From positions 41,509 through 105,508 of the forward strand of contig DMYW01000064.1 of NCBI GenBank assembly GCA_003482455.1: 64,000 nucleotides of DNA. Direction: 5' to 3'. This document shows positions 50,951 to 62,100 of the stretch, one piece after another. Numbering within the stretch: position 1 is the first letter of the stretch; each line of letters opens with the position of its first letter. The notes under the pieces were generated by a model. It searched no databases, had not been told where the DNA came from, and saw only the letters and a list, made by a program, of their open reading frames with translations. The position numbers and the translations under genes are program-made. Source of the DNA: Rheinheimera sp. Its GTDB lineage: Bacteria; Pseudomonadota; Gammaproteobacteria; Enterobacterales; Alteromonadaceae.

Positions 50951-52780
50951 ATGTGTGGAATCGTAGGCGCAGTCGCGCAGCGTGACGTGGTCGATATTCT
51001 GGTTGAAGGCTTACGCCGCCTTGAATACCGTGGCTATGACTCAGCCGGTGTCGCGCTGTTGGCAGGCCCAGGTGAGTACAGCCGCGTGCGTCGCGTTGGT
51101 AAAGTCAAAGAATTAGCCGACGCTATCAAGCAAACACCAACGCCAGGCGGCACAGGTATCGCGCACACCCGTTGGGCAACCCATGGCGAACCGTCTGAGC
51201 GTAACGCGCATCCACACGTGTCTGATCGCATTTCTGTGGTGCACAACGGCATCATCGAAAACCACGGCCCGCTGCGTGAAATGTTAAAAGGCAAAGGCTA
51301 TGTGTTTAATTCAGACACTGACACCGAAGTCATCGCGCATTTAGTTGAAGAAGAATTTAAAGCGTCAGGTTCACTGCTCAAAGCCGTGCAAAACGCTGTT
51401 AAACAATTCTCAGGCGCCTACGGCACTGTGTTGATGGACAAACAAGACCCAAGCCGTTTAGTGGTAGCGCGTTCAGGCAGCCCGCTGGTGATTGGTTTTG
51501 GTATTGGTGAAAACTTTATCGCGTCCGACCAATTAGCGCTGTTGCCGGTCACGCGCCGTTTTATGTTCTTAGAAGAAGGCGATGTAGCCGAAATTACCCG
51601 TCACAGCGTCAGCGTCTATGACCGTCACGGCAACCCAGTTGAGCGCACCATCACCGAATCGACCGTCAGCTACGACGCCGGTGACAAAGGCCAATACCGC
51701 CACTTTATGCTCAAAGAAATCTACGAACAGCCACACGCGATTTTAAACACGCTGGAAGGCCGTTTAGGCAATGAATCCGTGTTGGATGAAACCTTCGGTA
51801 ATGGCGCAGCCGAGCTGTTTAAGAAAGTCCGTCACGTGCAAATCGTTGCCTGCGGTACCTCGTATCACTCAGGCATGGTTGCGCGTTATTGGTTAGAGTC
51901 GCTGGGCGGCATTTCCTGTAACGTCGAAATCGCCTCAGAATTCCGTTACCGCAAATCGTATGTGCAACCTGGTTCATTGTTAGTCAGCATTTCGCAATCG
52001 GGCGAAACCGCTGATACTTTGGCCGCCCTGCGTTTAGCCAAAGAAAACGGCTATATCGGTAGCTTAACCATTTGTAACGTTGCTGGCTCATCGCTGGTGC
52101 GTGAATCTGACCTCGCTTTCATGACACGCGCCGGTGCAGAAATTGGTGTGGCATCCACCAAAGCTTTCACCACACAGCTGGTTGGTTTAGCAATGTTGAC
52201 GCTGGCGATTGGTAAGTACAATGGCTTGACCGCTGCGCAACAAAAAGAAATGGTTGATGCGCTGAAATCACTGCCAGCCAAACTGGAAGCGACGCTGGCG
52301 ATGGCGCCAAGCATCGAAGTGCTGGCGACTGAGTTCGCCGACAAGCATCACTCGTTGTTCTTAGGTCGTGGCGATCAATACCCAATCGCCATGGAAGGTG
52401 CGTTGAAATTAAAAGAAATCTCCTACATTCACGCCGAAGCCTATGCTGCAGGTGAGTTAAAACACGGCCCATTGGCGCTGATTGACGCTGACATGCCGAT
52501 CATCGTGGTGGCACCAAACAACGACTTGCTGGAAAAATTACAATCCAACGTTGAAGAAGTGCGCGCCCGTGGCGGTATCCTGTACGTGTTCGCCGACCAA
52601 GACGCACACTTTAAATCAGACGCCACTCAACGCGTGTTAAACGTGCCACACGTGCACCCGCTGATCGCACCAATCGTCTACACAGTGCCACTGCAACTGC
52701 TGAGCTACTACGTCGCCATCATCAAAGGCACCGACGTCGACCAGCCCCGCAACTTGGCGAAGTCAGTTACTGTGGAATAA
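50951..52780 (+). CDS. glmS: Glutamine-fructose-6-phosphate aminotransferase
   Basis: 609 residues, as in E. coli. It makes glucosamine-6-phosphate from fructose-6-phosphate and glutamine for peptidoglycan and LPS. The N-terminal glutaminase starts MCGIVGAV with Cys1 as nucleophile; RWATHGEPSERNAHPH and GSPLVIGFG follow. Two SIS domains: ACGTSYHSGMVARYW, SISQSGETADTLAALRLAKE and, at the end, DQPRNLAKSVTVE. No long leader precedes it (2 bp from the DeoR gene), so E. coli-type GlmZ control of a glmS leader is unlikely here. Confidence 0.97.
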   Translation: MCGIVGAVAQRDVVDILVEGLRRLEYRGYDSAGVALLAGPGEYSRVRRVGKVKELADAIKQTPTPGGTGIAHTRWATHGEPSERNAHPHVSDRISVVHNGIIENHGPLREMLKGKGYVFNSDTDTEVIAHLVEEEFKASGSLLKAVQNAVKQFSGAYGTVLMDKQDPSRLVVARSGSPLVIGFGIGENFIASDQLALLPVTRRFMFLEEGDVAEITRHSVSVYDRHGNPVERTITESTVSYDAGDKGQYRHFMLKEIYEQPHAILNTLEGRLGNESVLDETFGNGAAELFKKVRHVQIVACGTSYHSGMVARYWLESLGGISCNVEIASEFRYRKSYVQPGSLLVSISQSGETADTLAALRLAKENGYIGSLTICNVAGSSLVRESDLAFMTRAGAEIGVASTKAFTTQLVGLAMLTLAIGKYNGLTAAQQKEMVDALKSLPAKLEATLAMAPSIEVLATEFADKHHSLFLGRGDQYPIAMEGALKLKEISYIHAEAYAAGELKHGPLALIDADMPIIVVAPNNDLLEKLQSNVEEVRARGGILYVFADQDAHFKSDATQRVLNVPHVHPLIAPIVYTVPLQLLSYYVAIIKGTDVDQPRNLAKSVTVE

Positions 52781-52848
52781 CCAACATCCTTGTGATGTGG
52801 AACTTGTGGGATGAAAATAAAGATTCACCCCACAACTAGTTTCATCTA

Positions 52849-52878
52849 AAGGGCTCCCAAGATTTGGAGCCTTTTTTA
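52849..52878 (+). terminator. Terminator of glmS
   Basis: GGCTCC-N8-GGAGCC followed by six T, about 70 bp after the stop. Confidence 0.88.
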
Positions 52879-53037
52879 TTTCGATGTAGGAATGGAACAA
52901 ATACTTATTATTACCAAAGTTTAACTTGGGAGGCAGAACCAAATTTGTACAGCGAAACTGTTAGTTGACGTGCCATTATTGGCTATTGGAATAGGTCTGC
53001 TTCTTTCAACGTCGCGAGGGGCAAAACAAACAGCAAT

Positions 53038-53964
53038 CTAACGCTCGTCGGTTAAATCCGATACTGGATTGGACAACAAAGGCCAAGTCTCGGGGCCATC
53101 TGCATCAACCTCAGGCGGCAACAAAGGATTGTGGAGTCGAAACACGCGGCGTTGTTCTAGCTGTAGCGCCTCGATGTCTTTGGCGAAATACTTGGCAAAC
53201 AGCGTGTCAAAACGACCATCAGCCAGCGCTTGTTTCAGGCCATCCAGTAAGGCGTCAGCCAGTGCTGGGTTATCTTTCGCCACGTAGAAATAGGTGGCGG
53301 TCGGGTAATACAACAGGATATAGGGGTCAATTGTTAGGTGTAATTGAGGCCGTTTTTCCAGTTCTTGCCGGGCTTCCACGACGGCAAGTGGGAAATAGTC
53401 GATGCGGCCTTTTTCCAGCATCAAAAACAGATTGTCCGCTTGATCAGTGGTTTCAACCATCAGCTGATTGGCTTCTAAAATCGTGCGGTCACTCCAACTA
53501 GCAAGCTGGCCGGCGCGGTATGTCTCTAAGCGTTGAAGACTATGTAACGATTTGAATTGATGTTGTTTATCTGCGGCAACTAACGCAACGCGATAACCAT
53601 TGAGCCCGCGCAAAATCGAAAAAGGCACAGCGCGATAATTGGCGAGTCGCTCCTTCGAAGCGCTGCCAAACATGATATCAATGCCCTGGTGGGCGTTCAT
53701 CAGATCAAAAGCGCGTTGTTTGGGAATGTTCAAGCCGGACGCTGCTAACTGATAACCTTGTCCTTTGGGATAACTGAGCGCTAACTGCATCAGCTCCACA
53801 TAATAATCCACACGTGCATCACCGGCGTATCGCACCAGCTGGCTAGACGCGTTCGCAGCGTGGCTCGCAGCCGACCAACCAATGCAGCAACTGATCACGA
53901 CGATTTGCTTGGCCAGATTAGTGAGAAGATCAAAGACGACTGCTAACAAAACGAGAACCACCAT
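53038..53964 (-). CDS. Periplasmic solute-binding protein (SBP_bac_3-like)
   Basis: 308 residues. A long hydrophobic N-terminus with a signal-peptide end at GWSAASHAAN. Mature segments: RVDYYVELMQLALSYPKG, the lobe-2 region LFLMLEKGRIDYFPLAVVEARQELEKRP and FDTLFAKYFAKDIEALQLEQR. The layout resembles family-3 binding proteins without adjacent transport genes. It is similar in kind to the protein at 16234-17100 but not close in sequence. Ligand unknown. Confidence 0.75.
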   Translation of the reverse strand: MVVLVLLAVVFDLLTNLAKQIVVISCCIGWSAASHAANASSQLVRYAGDARVDYYVELMQLALSYPKGQGYQLAASGLNIPKQRAFDLMNAHQGIDIMFGSASKERLANYRAVPFSILRGLNGYRVALVAADKQHQFKSLHSLQRLETYRAGQLASWSDRTILEANQLMVETTDQADNLFLMLEKGRIDYFPLAVVEARQELEKRPQLHLTIDPYILLYYPTATYFYVAKDNPALADALLDGLKQALADGRFDTLFAKYFAKDIEALQLEQRRVFRLHNPLLPPEVDADGPETWPLLSNPVSDLTDER

Positions 53965-54011
53965 CTGCCTGACACGGGTCAGGGCGAGTTATGTGTAAAC
54001 CGATTATGTCG

Positions 54012-54032
54012 AAAAAACCTAGGGCTGCCTAG
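54012..54032 (-). terminator. Terminator overlapping the rmlA stop
   Basis: Minus strand CTAGG-CAGC-CCTAG followed by GTTTTTT; the five-pair stem overlaps the rmlA stop codon. Confidence 0.6.
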
Positions 54033-54901
54033 CACTGTTCTGCCAGCAATTGCCGTAAATAATCGCCATAGGGTGTGTTGCCATAAAAATCAGCACGTTG
54101 CTGTAGCTGCGCTAACGTCAGCCAACCTTGTTGCCAAGCAATTTCTTCTAAGCAGGCAATTTTCAGCCCTTGCCGATGTTCAATGGTTTGCACAAACAAA
54201 CTGGCTTCTAACAAGGATTCTGGCGTGCCAGTATCGAGCCAAGCAAAGCCGCGACCGAGTGTTTCAACCTGCAGTTGTTGTTCAGCCAAATACCGGTTGT
54301 TGAGGTCAGTGATTTCCAATTCGCCACGTGCTGAGGGCTGCAATTGCTTGGCTTTTGTGACCACGCTATTGTCATAACAATACAGGCCAGTAACCGCGTA
54401 GGACGACGGGGCTTTTGTAGGTTTTTCAATAATTTGTTGCACTTTGCCATCGGCGCTAAATGCCACAACGCCGTAACGCTCAGGGTGTTTGACCGGGCAG
54501 GCGAAGATGGTCGCCCCCTGCGGGCGTTGGCAGGCCCGCGCTAATGCTTCCCGAAAATGCGCGCCATAAAACAAGTTATCGCCAAGCACTAAAGTCACAG
54601 GGCCATCGCCAATAAAGGTCTCCCCCAACAAGATGGCTTGCGCAATGCCGCCCGGGTGCGCTTGTAGTTGATACTGGATGGTTAACCCAAACGCCGAGCC
54701 GTCGCCAAACACCCGGCGAAATGCCGCTTCGTCATGCGGTGTGCAAATCAGCAACACATCGCGAATACCGGCGAGCATCAACACCGACAGTGGGTAGAAA
54801 ATCATCGGTTTATCGTAAAGCGGCAAGAGCTGCTTACTGACGCCAAGCGTCAGCGGAAACAAACGACTACCGGTGCCGCCGGCTAAAATGATGCCTTTCA
54901 T
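54029..54901 (-). CDS. rmlA: Glucose-1-phosphate thymidylyltransferase
   Basis: 290 residues, as in RmlA/RfbA. It makes dTDP-glucose, the first step of dTDP-rhamnose and related sugars. Seen: MKGIILAGGTGSRLFPLT, SKQLLPLYDKPMIFYPLS, LVLGDNLFYG, KPTKAPSSYAVTGLYCYDNSVV and FAWLDTGTPESL. It overlaps rmlB by 4 bp. rmlC and rmlD are not in the window, so dTDP-4-keto-6-deoxyglucose may go to another sugar or the rest of the pathway is elsewhere. Confidence 0.96.
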   Translation of the reverse strand: MKGIILAGGTGSRLFPLTLGVSKQLLPLYDKPMIFYPLSVLMLAGIRDVLLICTPHDEAAFRRVFGDGSAFGLTIQYQLQAHPGGIAQAILLGETFIGDGPVTLVLGDNLFYGAHFREALARACQRPQGATIFACPVKHPERYGVVAFSADGKVQQIIEKPTKAPSSYAVTGLYCYDNSVVTKAKQLQPSARGELEITDLNNRYLAEQQLQVETLGRGFAWLDTGTPESLLEASLFVQTIEHRQGLKIACLEEIAWQQGWLTLAQLQQRADFYGNTPYGDYLRQLLAEQC

Positions 54902-55914
54902 GCGTTGTCCTCGCGCTGCTGACGTTGCAGGTAAAATTCGATGGTGCTGGCGATGCCGTCATCCCATGCAATACGCGGTTTCCAGCCGAGTTGGCGCAGT
55001 TTTTGGCTGTCGATAGCGTAACGTCGATCGTGCCCAAGGCGGTCTGGCACATGGGTGATGAGCGTCGTAAACGACGCTATTCCTGAGGGTTTTTCGGCAA
55101 GTTGCAGGTCTAGATAACGGCAGATTTGGGTCACTAAGTCCAGGTTCGTGCGTGGATTATCTGCGCCAATGTTGTAGCGCTCGCCAATCTGGCCATGCTG
55201 GCGTATCCAGAGCAGCGCCGCCACATGATCGTCAACATGCAACCAGTCTCGTTGTTGCAAGCCATCGCCATAAATAGGCAGTGGTTCACCGGCCAGCGCT
55301 TTTGTTACTAGCAGCGGAATAAGTTTTTCTGGATATTGCCAAGGGCCGTAATTGTTACTGCAATGGCTCATCATCACTGGTAGGCCATAAGTTCGATGCC
55401 AGGCATGTACCAAGTGATCACTGCTGGCTTTTGCGGCTGAATAGGGGCTGCTCGGGGCATAACCATGTTGTTCTGTCGCCATGTGCTCGCTGCCCGCTAA
55501 ATCACCGTAGACTTCGTCAGTGGAAACATGGAAAAAACAAAAATCAGTGTTGCTTGGGCGCTGCTGCCAATACAGTCGCGCCGCTTCCAGTAGTTCAAAG
55601 GTGCCAACTATATTGGTCTGGATAAACGCTGCGGGCCCCGCGATCGAGCGATCGACATGGCTTTCTGCGGCTAGGTGAAACACCGTATCCGGTTGAAAAC
55701 GCGCAAATAATTGCGCGAGCATCGGCCCATCACAGATATCCCCAACCACCAGTTCGACTGCAGCTTGCTCGAGACATGCAGCAAGCGACGCGGGTTGTGC
55801 TGCATACGTCAGTGCATCGAGCACCAAAATTTGTCGCGTTGGATCGGCAGCGAGCTGTTTGACCAACGCTGAGCCGATAAAACCGGCGCCACCTGTCACG
55901 AGCACTTTTTTCAT
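54898..55914 (-). CDS. rmlB: dTDP-glucose 4,6-dehydratase
   Basis: About 338 residues; ATG 55914 (MKKVLVTGGAGFIGSALV) is preferred to TTG 55926. NAD-dependent short-chain dehydrogenase fold: GxxGxxG in TGGAGFIGS, STDEVYGDLAGSE with the catalytic Asp-Glu, and YSAAKASSDHLVHAW with YxxxK. C-terminal INGADNPRTNLDL-type region (NIGADNPRTNLDLVTQI). Converts dTDP-glucose to dTDP-4-keto-6-deoxyglucose for surface polysaccharide. Divergent from the RHS gene at 56164. Confidence 0.96.
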   Translation of the reverse strand: MKKVLVTGGAGFIGSALVKQLAADPTRQILVLDALTYAAQPASLAACLEQAAVELVVGDICDGPMLAQLFARFQPDTVFHLAAESHVDRSIAGPAAFIQTNIVGTFELLEAARLYWQQRPSNTDFCFFHVSTDEVYGDLAGSEHMATEQHGYAPSSPYSAAKASSDHLVHAWHRTYGLPVMMSHCSNNYGPWQYPEKLIPLLVTKALAGEPLPIYGDGLQQRDWLHVDDHVAALLWIRQHGQIGERYNIGADNPRTNLDLVTQICRYLDLQLAEKPSGIASFTTLITHVPDRLGHDRRYAIDSQKLRQLGWKPRIAWDDGIASTIEFYLQRQQREDNA

Positions 55915-56163
55915 TGCGAGTTTCAATCAACAAACATGGGGAATTCATAAGGATACCGCATTTTCGTCACCGACTCGCGCTGTCGCTTTGTCGGTTTTTT
56001 TATGCAGAAAGTTGATTGTTTATAAATTGTAAATTATAGGTTATTCGTTGTTGTTAATTTTGAGTTAAGTTTCAAGTCAAATTTCAGAAGTGCAGTCACC
56101 GAGGCTGCTGCAGTGGCTCGGCATCCAGTTGTTAAGGGATCAACAATTAATGGAGTTCTGCCA

Positions 56164-59100
56164 ATGGGATCGCACGGAATTGCAAAAGGTATTCGCCGGG
56201 TTAGCCGGTTGTTGTGTTGTTTTACTCTGCCGGTGATGGCGCAGACAGCTAACCCACAGTGGTTAAACATATCGCCGGTACAGGTGGCAGATCAGTCAGC
56301 GCCTGCGGTGACGCCAAGCGGCTCAACATCGATGGCCACCTTTGCGCTGCCAGCCGAAGGTGGCGTCGACAATGGGCAAGCGAGTTATCAAATCCCGCTG
56401 CAGATAGCGCCGGGCCGAGCGGGGATGCAGCCGAAATTGTCATTGAACTATGGCTCGCAAGGCGGCAACGGGGTTGTTGGAGTTGGCTGGAGTTTTAATG
56501 GTGGGGCAGGGCTTAGTCGCTGTGCGCCGACGTTTGAACAAGATGAAGTTCGTGACAAAGTTACCAAGGTTCGCGCTGTCACAGGCAATCCAAGCACAGA
56601 CCGCCTCTGTCTGAACGGCTCGCGTCTGATGGTGGTTAGCGGCAACTACAACGAATCAGGTGCGGTTTACCGCACTGAGTTGGATAGTTTGGTGCGGGTT
56701 ACGCAGCAAGGTTTTATCAATGATGCCAATGTCAGCTTTGTGGCGGAATTCCCCGATGGGCGAAAAGTGTTTTTTGGCAATACCGCAGATAGTCGAGTCA
56801 AAGGTGATGACAGCGATGCGCTGGTGCTGTCGTGGCTGGTTAGCAAAGAGCTGGATGTTACTGGTAACAACGCCATTGATTATGTGTATGGCAACAGCGG
56901 CCATGGCGAAGTGTTGTTGCAGAGCATCTATTACACCGGCAACGGTACTGCTCGGGGGGAGCAACAAGTGCAATTAAGCTATGAAGCGCGCCCTGACATT
57001 CATTTTGGGTACAATTTAGGCTCACGGTATAACACGACCAAGCGCTTGAAAGCTATTACCGTTAGTTCTGCCTTGGCCAGTGGCAGCCGAAGTTATGTGC
57101 TGGATTACCAACAAAGCCAACACAGCGGCCGTAGCTTATTGAGAAGCGTCAGGTACTGCGTGGGCAGCGACTGCAGTGCGCCGCAACAATTTAACTGGAG
57201 TGATGCCAAAGGGGCTATTGTCACAGACGCCCTGAAGTTTGCCGGACGAGCAGAGTTGGCGGGCGCCAAATGGCTGTGGCAAATCGCGCCTTTTGGTGAC
57301 CTCGATGGTGATGGCGCAATTGATTTTAAAGCGAAGCACACCAACGCCGAGCAAGGTGTGCTGAGTGATAACCTGTTCGACAGTAACATGAATTGTTATC
57401 AGCGATATCATGGCATGGAATGCCCTATGATTGACGCAGATGTCGATGGGCTTATGGATCCGATCAACTGGAAAAACGGCACCCTTACCATTCGGCTTTC
57501 AAGCAGTGCAAATGACTTTTCGACAGGGCTCCCATTTAATGGTTTTTTTGGCTCTGATGGTTCAGCAAACACCGCAGATCGTATTGAATCGACGGCGGAT
57601 TTTAATGGTGACGGTTTTCCGGATCTGTTGTTGTACAACTACGTTGCGCCAGTTTCTACTTGGACTCTTTACACCAATACACGCGATCGGAGCAGGCCGT
57701 TTTCGAGCAGCATTAAAGTGGTGATCCGCGCCGAGGCAGATCGCTCACTAATTGGGCAAACCATCCGTCCGGGTCCGCTGTTAGATGCAGGGGATCTCAA
57801 CGGCGATGGATTGCCGGATTTAGTTGCAATGATGCCTGCACCAGGAAAACTTGGCGCAACTAAAGCTCAGTTGATCCAACAGCTGTTCTTCTCCAACCCC
57901 ACACTCCCCGGTTTGTTCTCGACTAAAAACCCAGATTTACCCGGTGTGGTCTATGCCGGTGATGACTACTATGTGTTTCAGCGGTTAGTGGATGTCAACG
58001 GCGATAGCGCCAGTGACGTGATCAGTTTGCAGATGGAGCAAGGTACTGTTCGACTCGGATATCAATTAAATAACGGCAAAGGTGAATTTACGCCGTGGCG
58101 GGCTTTTGGCGGAAATTTTGACTTGCCCCTGCGTCAGCACTCGATCGAAGTGGTTCCTGGTGAAGCTGCGACCGTGCACAGCGCTAAGTTCAGTAATATG
58201 CCTGTGGTCGATTCCAACCTCGATGGGCGGCCTGAGTTAATGCTACCTAGTGCACGCGTCGTCACAGGGTGCGCGACAGTTGGTTTTCCCGGCTCCCCAG
58301 GCATCATCAAAAAGCTCTGCGGCGACGAACTCTATGATGCTGTGCTTTATAAGGTAAATCAGATCCCGTCTTTTCCGATAGATAGTGAATATCTCGATGA
58401 TTCGGTGTACCAATTTAATGCAGTCTCGATGGTGCCGCAGGCCGATGGCAGTTACAACTTAGTGGAGCGGGCCACTGCATATTATGGTTCGGCGACTCAA
58501 TCGAGCTTTATCGACGCGTTTGGCGATGGTCAGCTCGATTTAGTGACGGCGTATGGACCAAGAGCTGCAGGAAAGATCAATACATCAAGTATTGACCAAG
58601 CTACCGCCATTTGGCCCGTTAGCTCGTGGGGCAATGCGTGGGGCGCATATATCTCGAGAAACTATGGCAGCGGCGATGGCGCGACCACCGCAGACTACCA
58701 GGCGGTCGATTTGCTGATCGGCGCAAGTAATGGCTTGGGGCAACAGCATCAATGGCAATACAAACCACTGACTACTGGTATTTCTAGCGCTGGACAAAAG
58801 CGTCTTTATTGCGTGGCAGAAAGTGCTTTAGGTGAAACGACCGAGTGTGCAGATCCAAAAAAACGCACAACCGACGGTAACAACATCAACTTCGCTTCAA
58901 GCATGTATGTCGTGCAAAGTTATAAGGCTCCATCTGGCCAAAAAGATCCTGTAGAAACACAATATGCATATCGTGGCGCTATGTTTAATGTGGGCGGCCG
59001 CGGTTTTACTGGTTTTCAGCTGTTGCTGGAAAAAGACATGCAACGTGGCCTGCTTTCCCAACAACGGTTCTTGCAAAAATTCCCAATCACTGGGTTGTTA

Positions 59101-62100
59101 CAAAGTGAAAACGTCTCACTGAACAGTATTTTGTTGAGACACACGACAAACGAATGGTCAGATAACACAGCGCATGCTCAAAGTGCAGTTCGCTCAAAAT
59201 TTGTATACCTAAATACTCTTACCCGCAGTCGTACGGATATTTTCGATACCACTGGCACTGCGCTGGCGATCGACGAACATTGGCCAGAAAACGTTGATCA
59301 GTATGACAATGCAAAACACCAATATGTGCGTCATACCGACAAAGTTGATGGTGTCGATATTGTCTACAAATCTGTGACTACCACCACGTTCGCGCCAGAT
59401 GAAAGCAAATGGTGGTTAGATAAAGCAAGTTCTGTGGATACTACGACGCAATTAATGCAAAACACGTGGCAGAACATACTCAGTGACGGCGCTTATCCAA
59501 TCCCAATTTATTCGTTGTCAAAGACAGTCATTGTTGACAGTTGGAACTTGGCACGGCAGCCGCTTACTGTGCTAACCAAAGCTAGCAATAGCAACTGCAA
59601 ATTAAATACCACGAATCAATTTAACAACTTTGGTCTGCTCACTGCGGTCACTTCACAATCTTCAGGGTGTGGGGGCACTCAGTCCCGCACTGTCACCACG
59701 AGTTACACTAAAAATGGCACTACGCCGGCGGCGGACGGCTATGTACCGCTACAAGTGACCAACTCGCTGGGCCACGCTTCGGTCACTAATTTTGACATGC
59801 TGACAGGGCAGCCAACCCGAACAAGCATGCCAAATGGTGTGGTGCAAACGGTAACTTACGACAATGCCGGCCGGCCGCTTAGCAAATCACAGACCGGGAT
59901 GCCGACCCAATTCATTCGCTATGTGTCGCCACAATCCAGCAGCAACAATCCAAGCCAAAGTGTCAACCCAGCCGTGTTGCTGGTCCGCACCAGTGCGGCA
60001 GGTTCGCCTGTCTCTGAAGCCTTTATCGATAGTTTAGGTCGAACCACGCGCACTGCCGTACAAGGCTTTGATGGGCAATATATTTATACCGATGTGACGA
60101 TGGACCAACTTGGTCGCCCTCTGTTAAGCACTGAACCTTATGTGGGCACGCCGGATGCAGTCACTGAATTTGGCGACTATGACAGCCTAGATCGTCCTGG
60201 CTGGCGTCGTATCCCAAATGGCAGGCCCTCAGGCTTGGTGTCAAGCTATCGGTATGAAGGACTAAAAACTTTTATCAATGTTGAAGGTCGCGAGATGTCC
60301 CGCACCTATGGCACGCAAAAGTACCTGTACGAAACCGTCGATGCCAATGGCAATAGTAACCGCTTTGCATACGATGGCGCTGGGAACCCGTTGGTGATCC
60401 AAGATGCAAAAGGCAAGCAAATCAAAGCTAGCTACAACGGTTTTGGGGTCAAAACTAAAGTGGATGACCCCAACCAAGGCGTATCAAATTTTACCTACAA
60501 CGCTTTTGGTGAACTGCTAAGCAGCACTGATGCAAACGGAGTAATCACAACCCTAGGTTACGATGCCTTAGGCCGTGTCACGTCGAAGCAAATCAGTGGC
60601 GGCGCGGCGCCAGGCACTCATTCTTTCCTGTACGATACGAAAAAAGTGGGGTTACTCAGTCAGTCGAGTGCCAACGGCGTCACCAAGAGTTACACCTATA
60701 ACGCTGCGCTGCAACCGCTGACCGAAACGACACAGATCGATGGCACCTCACGTACCGTAACGTACCAGTACGACAGCGTGTTAGGTCGCCTAAAAGGCTT
60801 GCAATATCCCAATGGTTTGACCATTGCCAATGATTACAACGCCTATGGTTATCTGCAAAAAATCAAAAATGCTGCGACCGGATACACCTATCGTGATATC
60901 ACGGCGATGGACGCCGAAGGCCATGTCACTGACGCGCAGCTGGCGCATGGGCAAATTCAAAGTCAAACCCGCTACAACAGCAGCGGCAGCATGTTGTACA
61001 CCCAAGCCAGCAGCCCTGTGCTTGGCGTGTTCCACAACATTGGGTACACCAGCTACGACAGCTTCATGAACCCATTGGCAGAAACCAACTACGCCACCAA
61101 TGAGACGCAAAGCTACAGCTACGACAGCATGAACCGCTTGACGAGCTACAGCCTCGCCAAAACAGGTTACAACCCAGTCAACGTCGGTTATGCCTACGAC
61201 GCGACCGGCAACTTCTTGTACAAGTCGGATTTTAGTAAAGCCGTCAGTGGCGCCTACCAATACGGCGGTGATGCGGCATGCCTTGCCAGTCAAAACGCCG
61301 GCCCTAATGCGGTCTGTCGCCTAACCAAAGTCAATGGCAGCGTGGTAACGTACAACTACGACAAACGCGGCAATATGCTTTCTGGCGATGGCCTGACCAA
61401 CGTCAAATACGACAGCACTGACAAACCGACCTTGCTGGATGGCCGTGGTGCAACGAGCTCATTTGTTTATGACGCCGCTGGCGAGCGCAGTAAACAAATC
61501 CGCACCGCGGCTAGTAAAACCACCACGACCTATTATGTTGGTAAATTATTCGAAGCAGATACCGATGGCGCCTGGCGTGCTTACATCGGTGATGTGGCGA
61601 TTATGGCCTATAGCCCTGAAACTTCGACTACCTTGCAATTTACTTTGCGTGACCGTTTGGGTAGTGCAACTACCATTGCCGACCACAACGGCATGGTGGT
61701 GAGTCGCCGCTTCTTCGATCCGTTTGGCAAAACAGGTGCAGTGACACAAGAAACGCCGACTAAAATAGTGTCGTTTAGTAACAAATTCGGCGACTTACAG
61801 TCGACCAACCGGAACCGCCGCGGCTTTACCGACCACGAGCATTTGGACGAGCAAGGCCTTATTCACATGAACGGCCGCGTCTACGACCAAAACTTAGGCC
61901 GGTTTATGAGTGTCGATCCGTTTATTCAATCACCAAAATCGACTCAAAGTGTCAATGGCTATAGTTATGTGATGAATAACCCTATGGCGGGGACAGATCC
62001 GACGGGGTATACGGTCAATCCAGCTGAGTGTTCTGTCAAACGAGATTGCTCACTCGACCAAAGTGGCGGCGATTTTACGTTCGGTACGCGCGGAAAGGGC

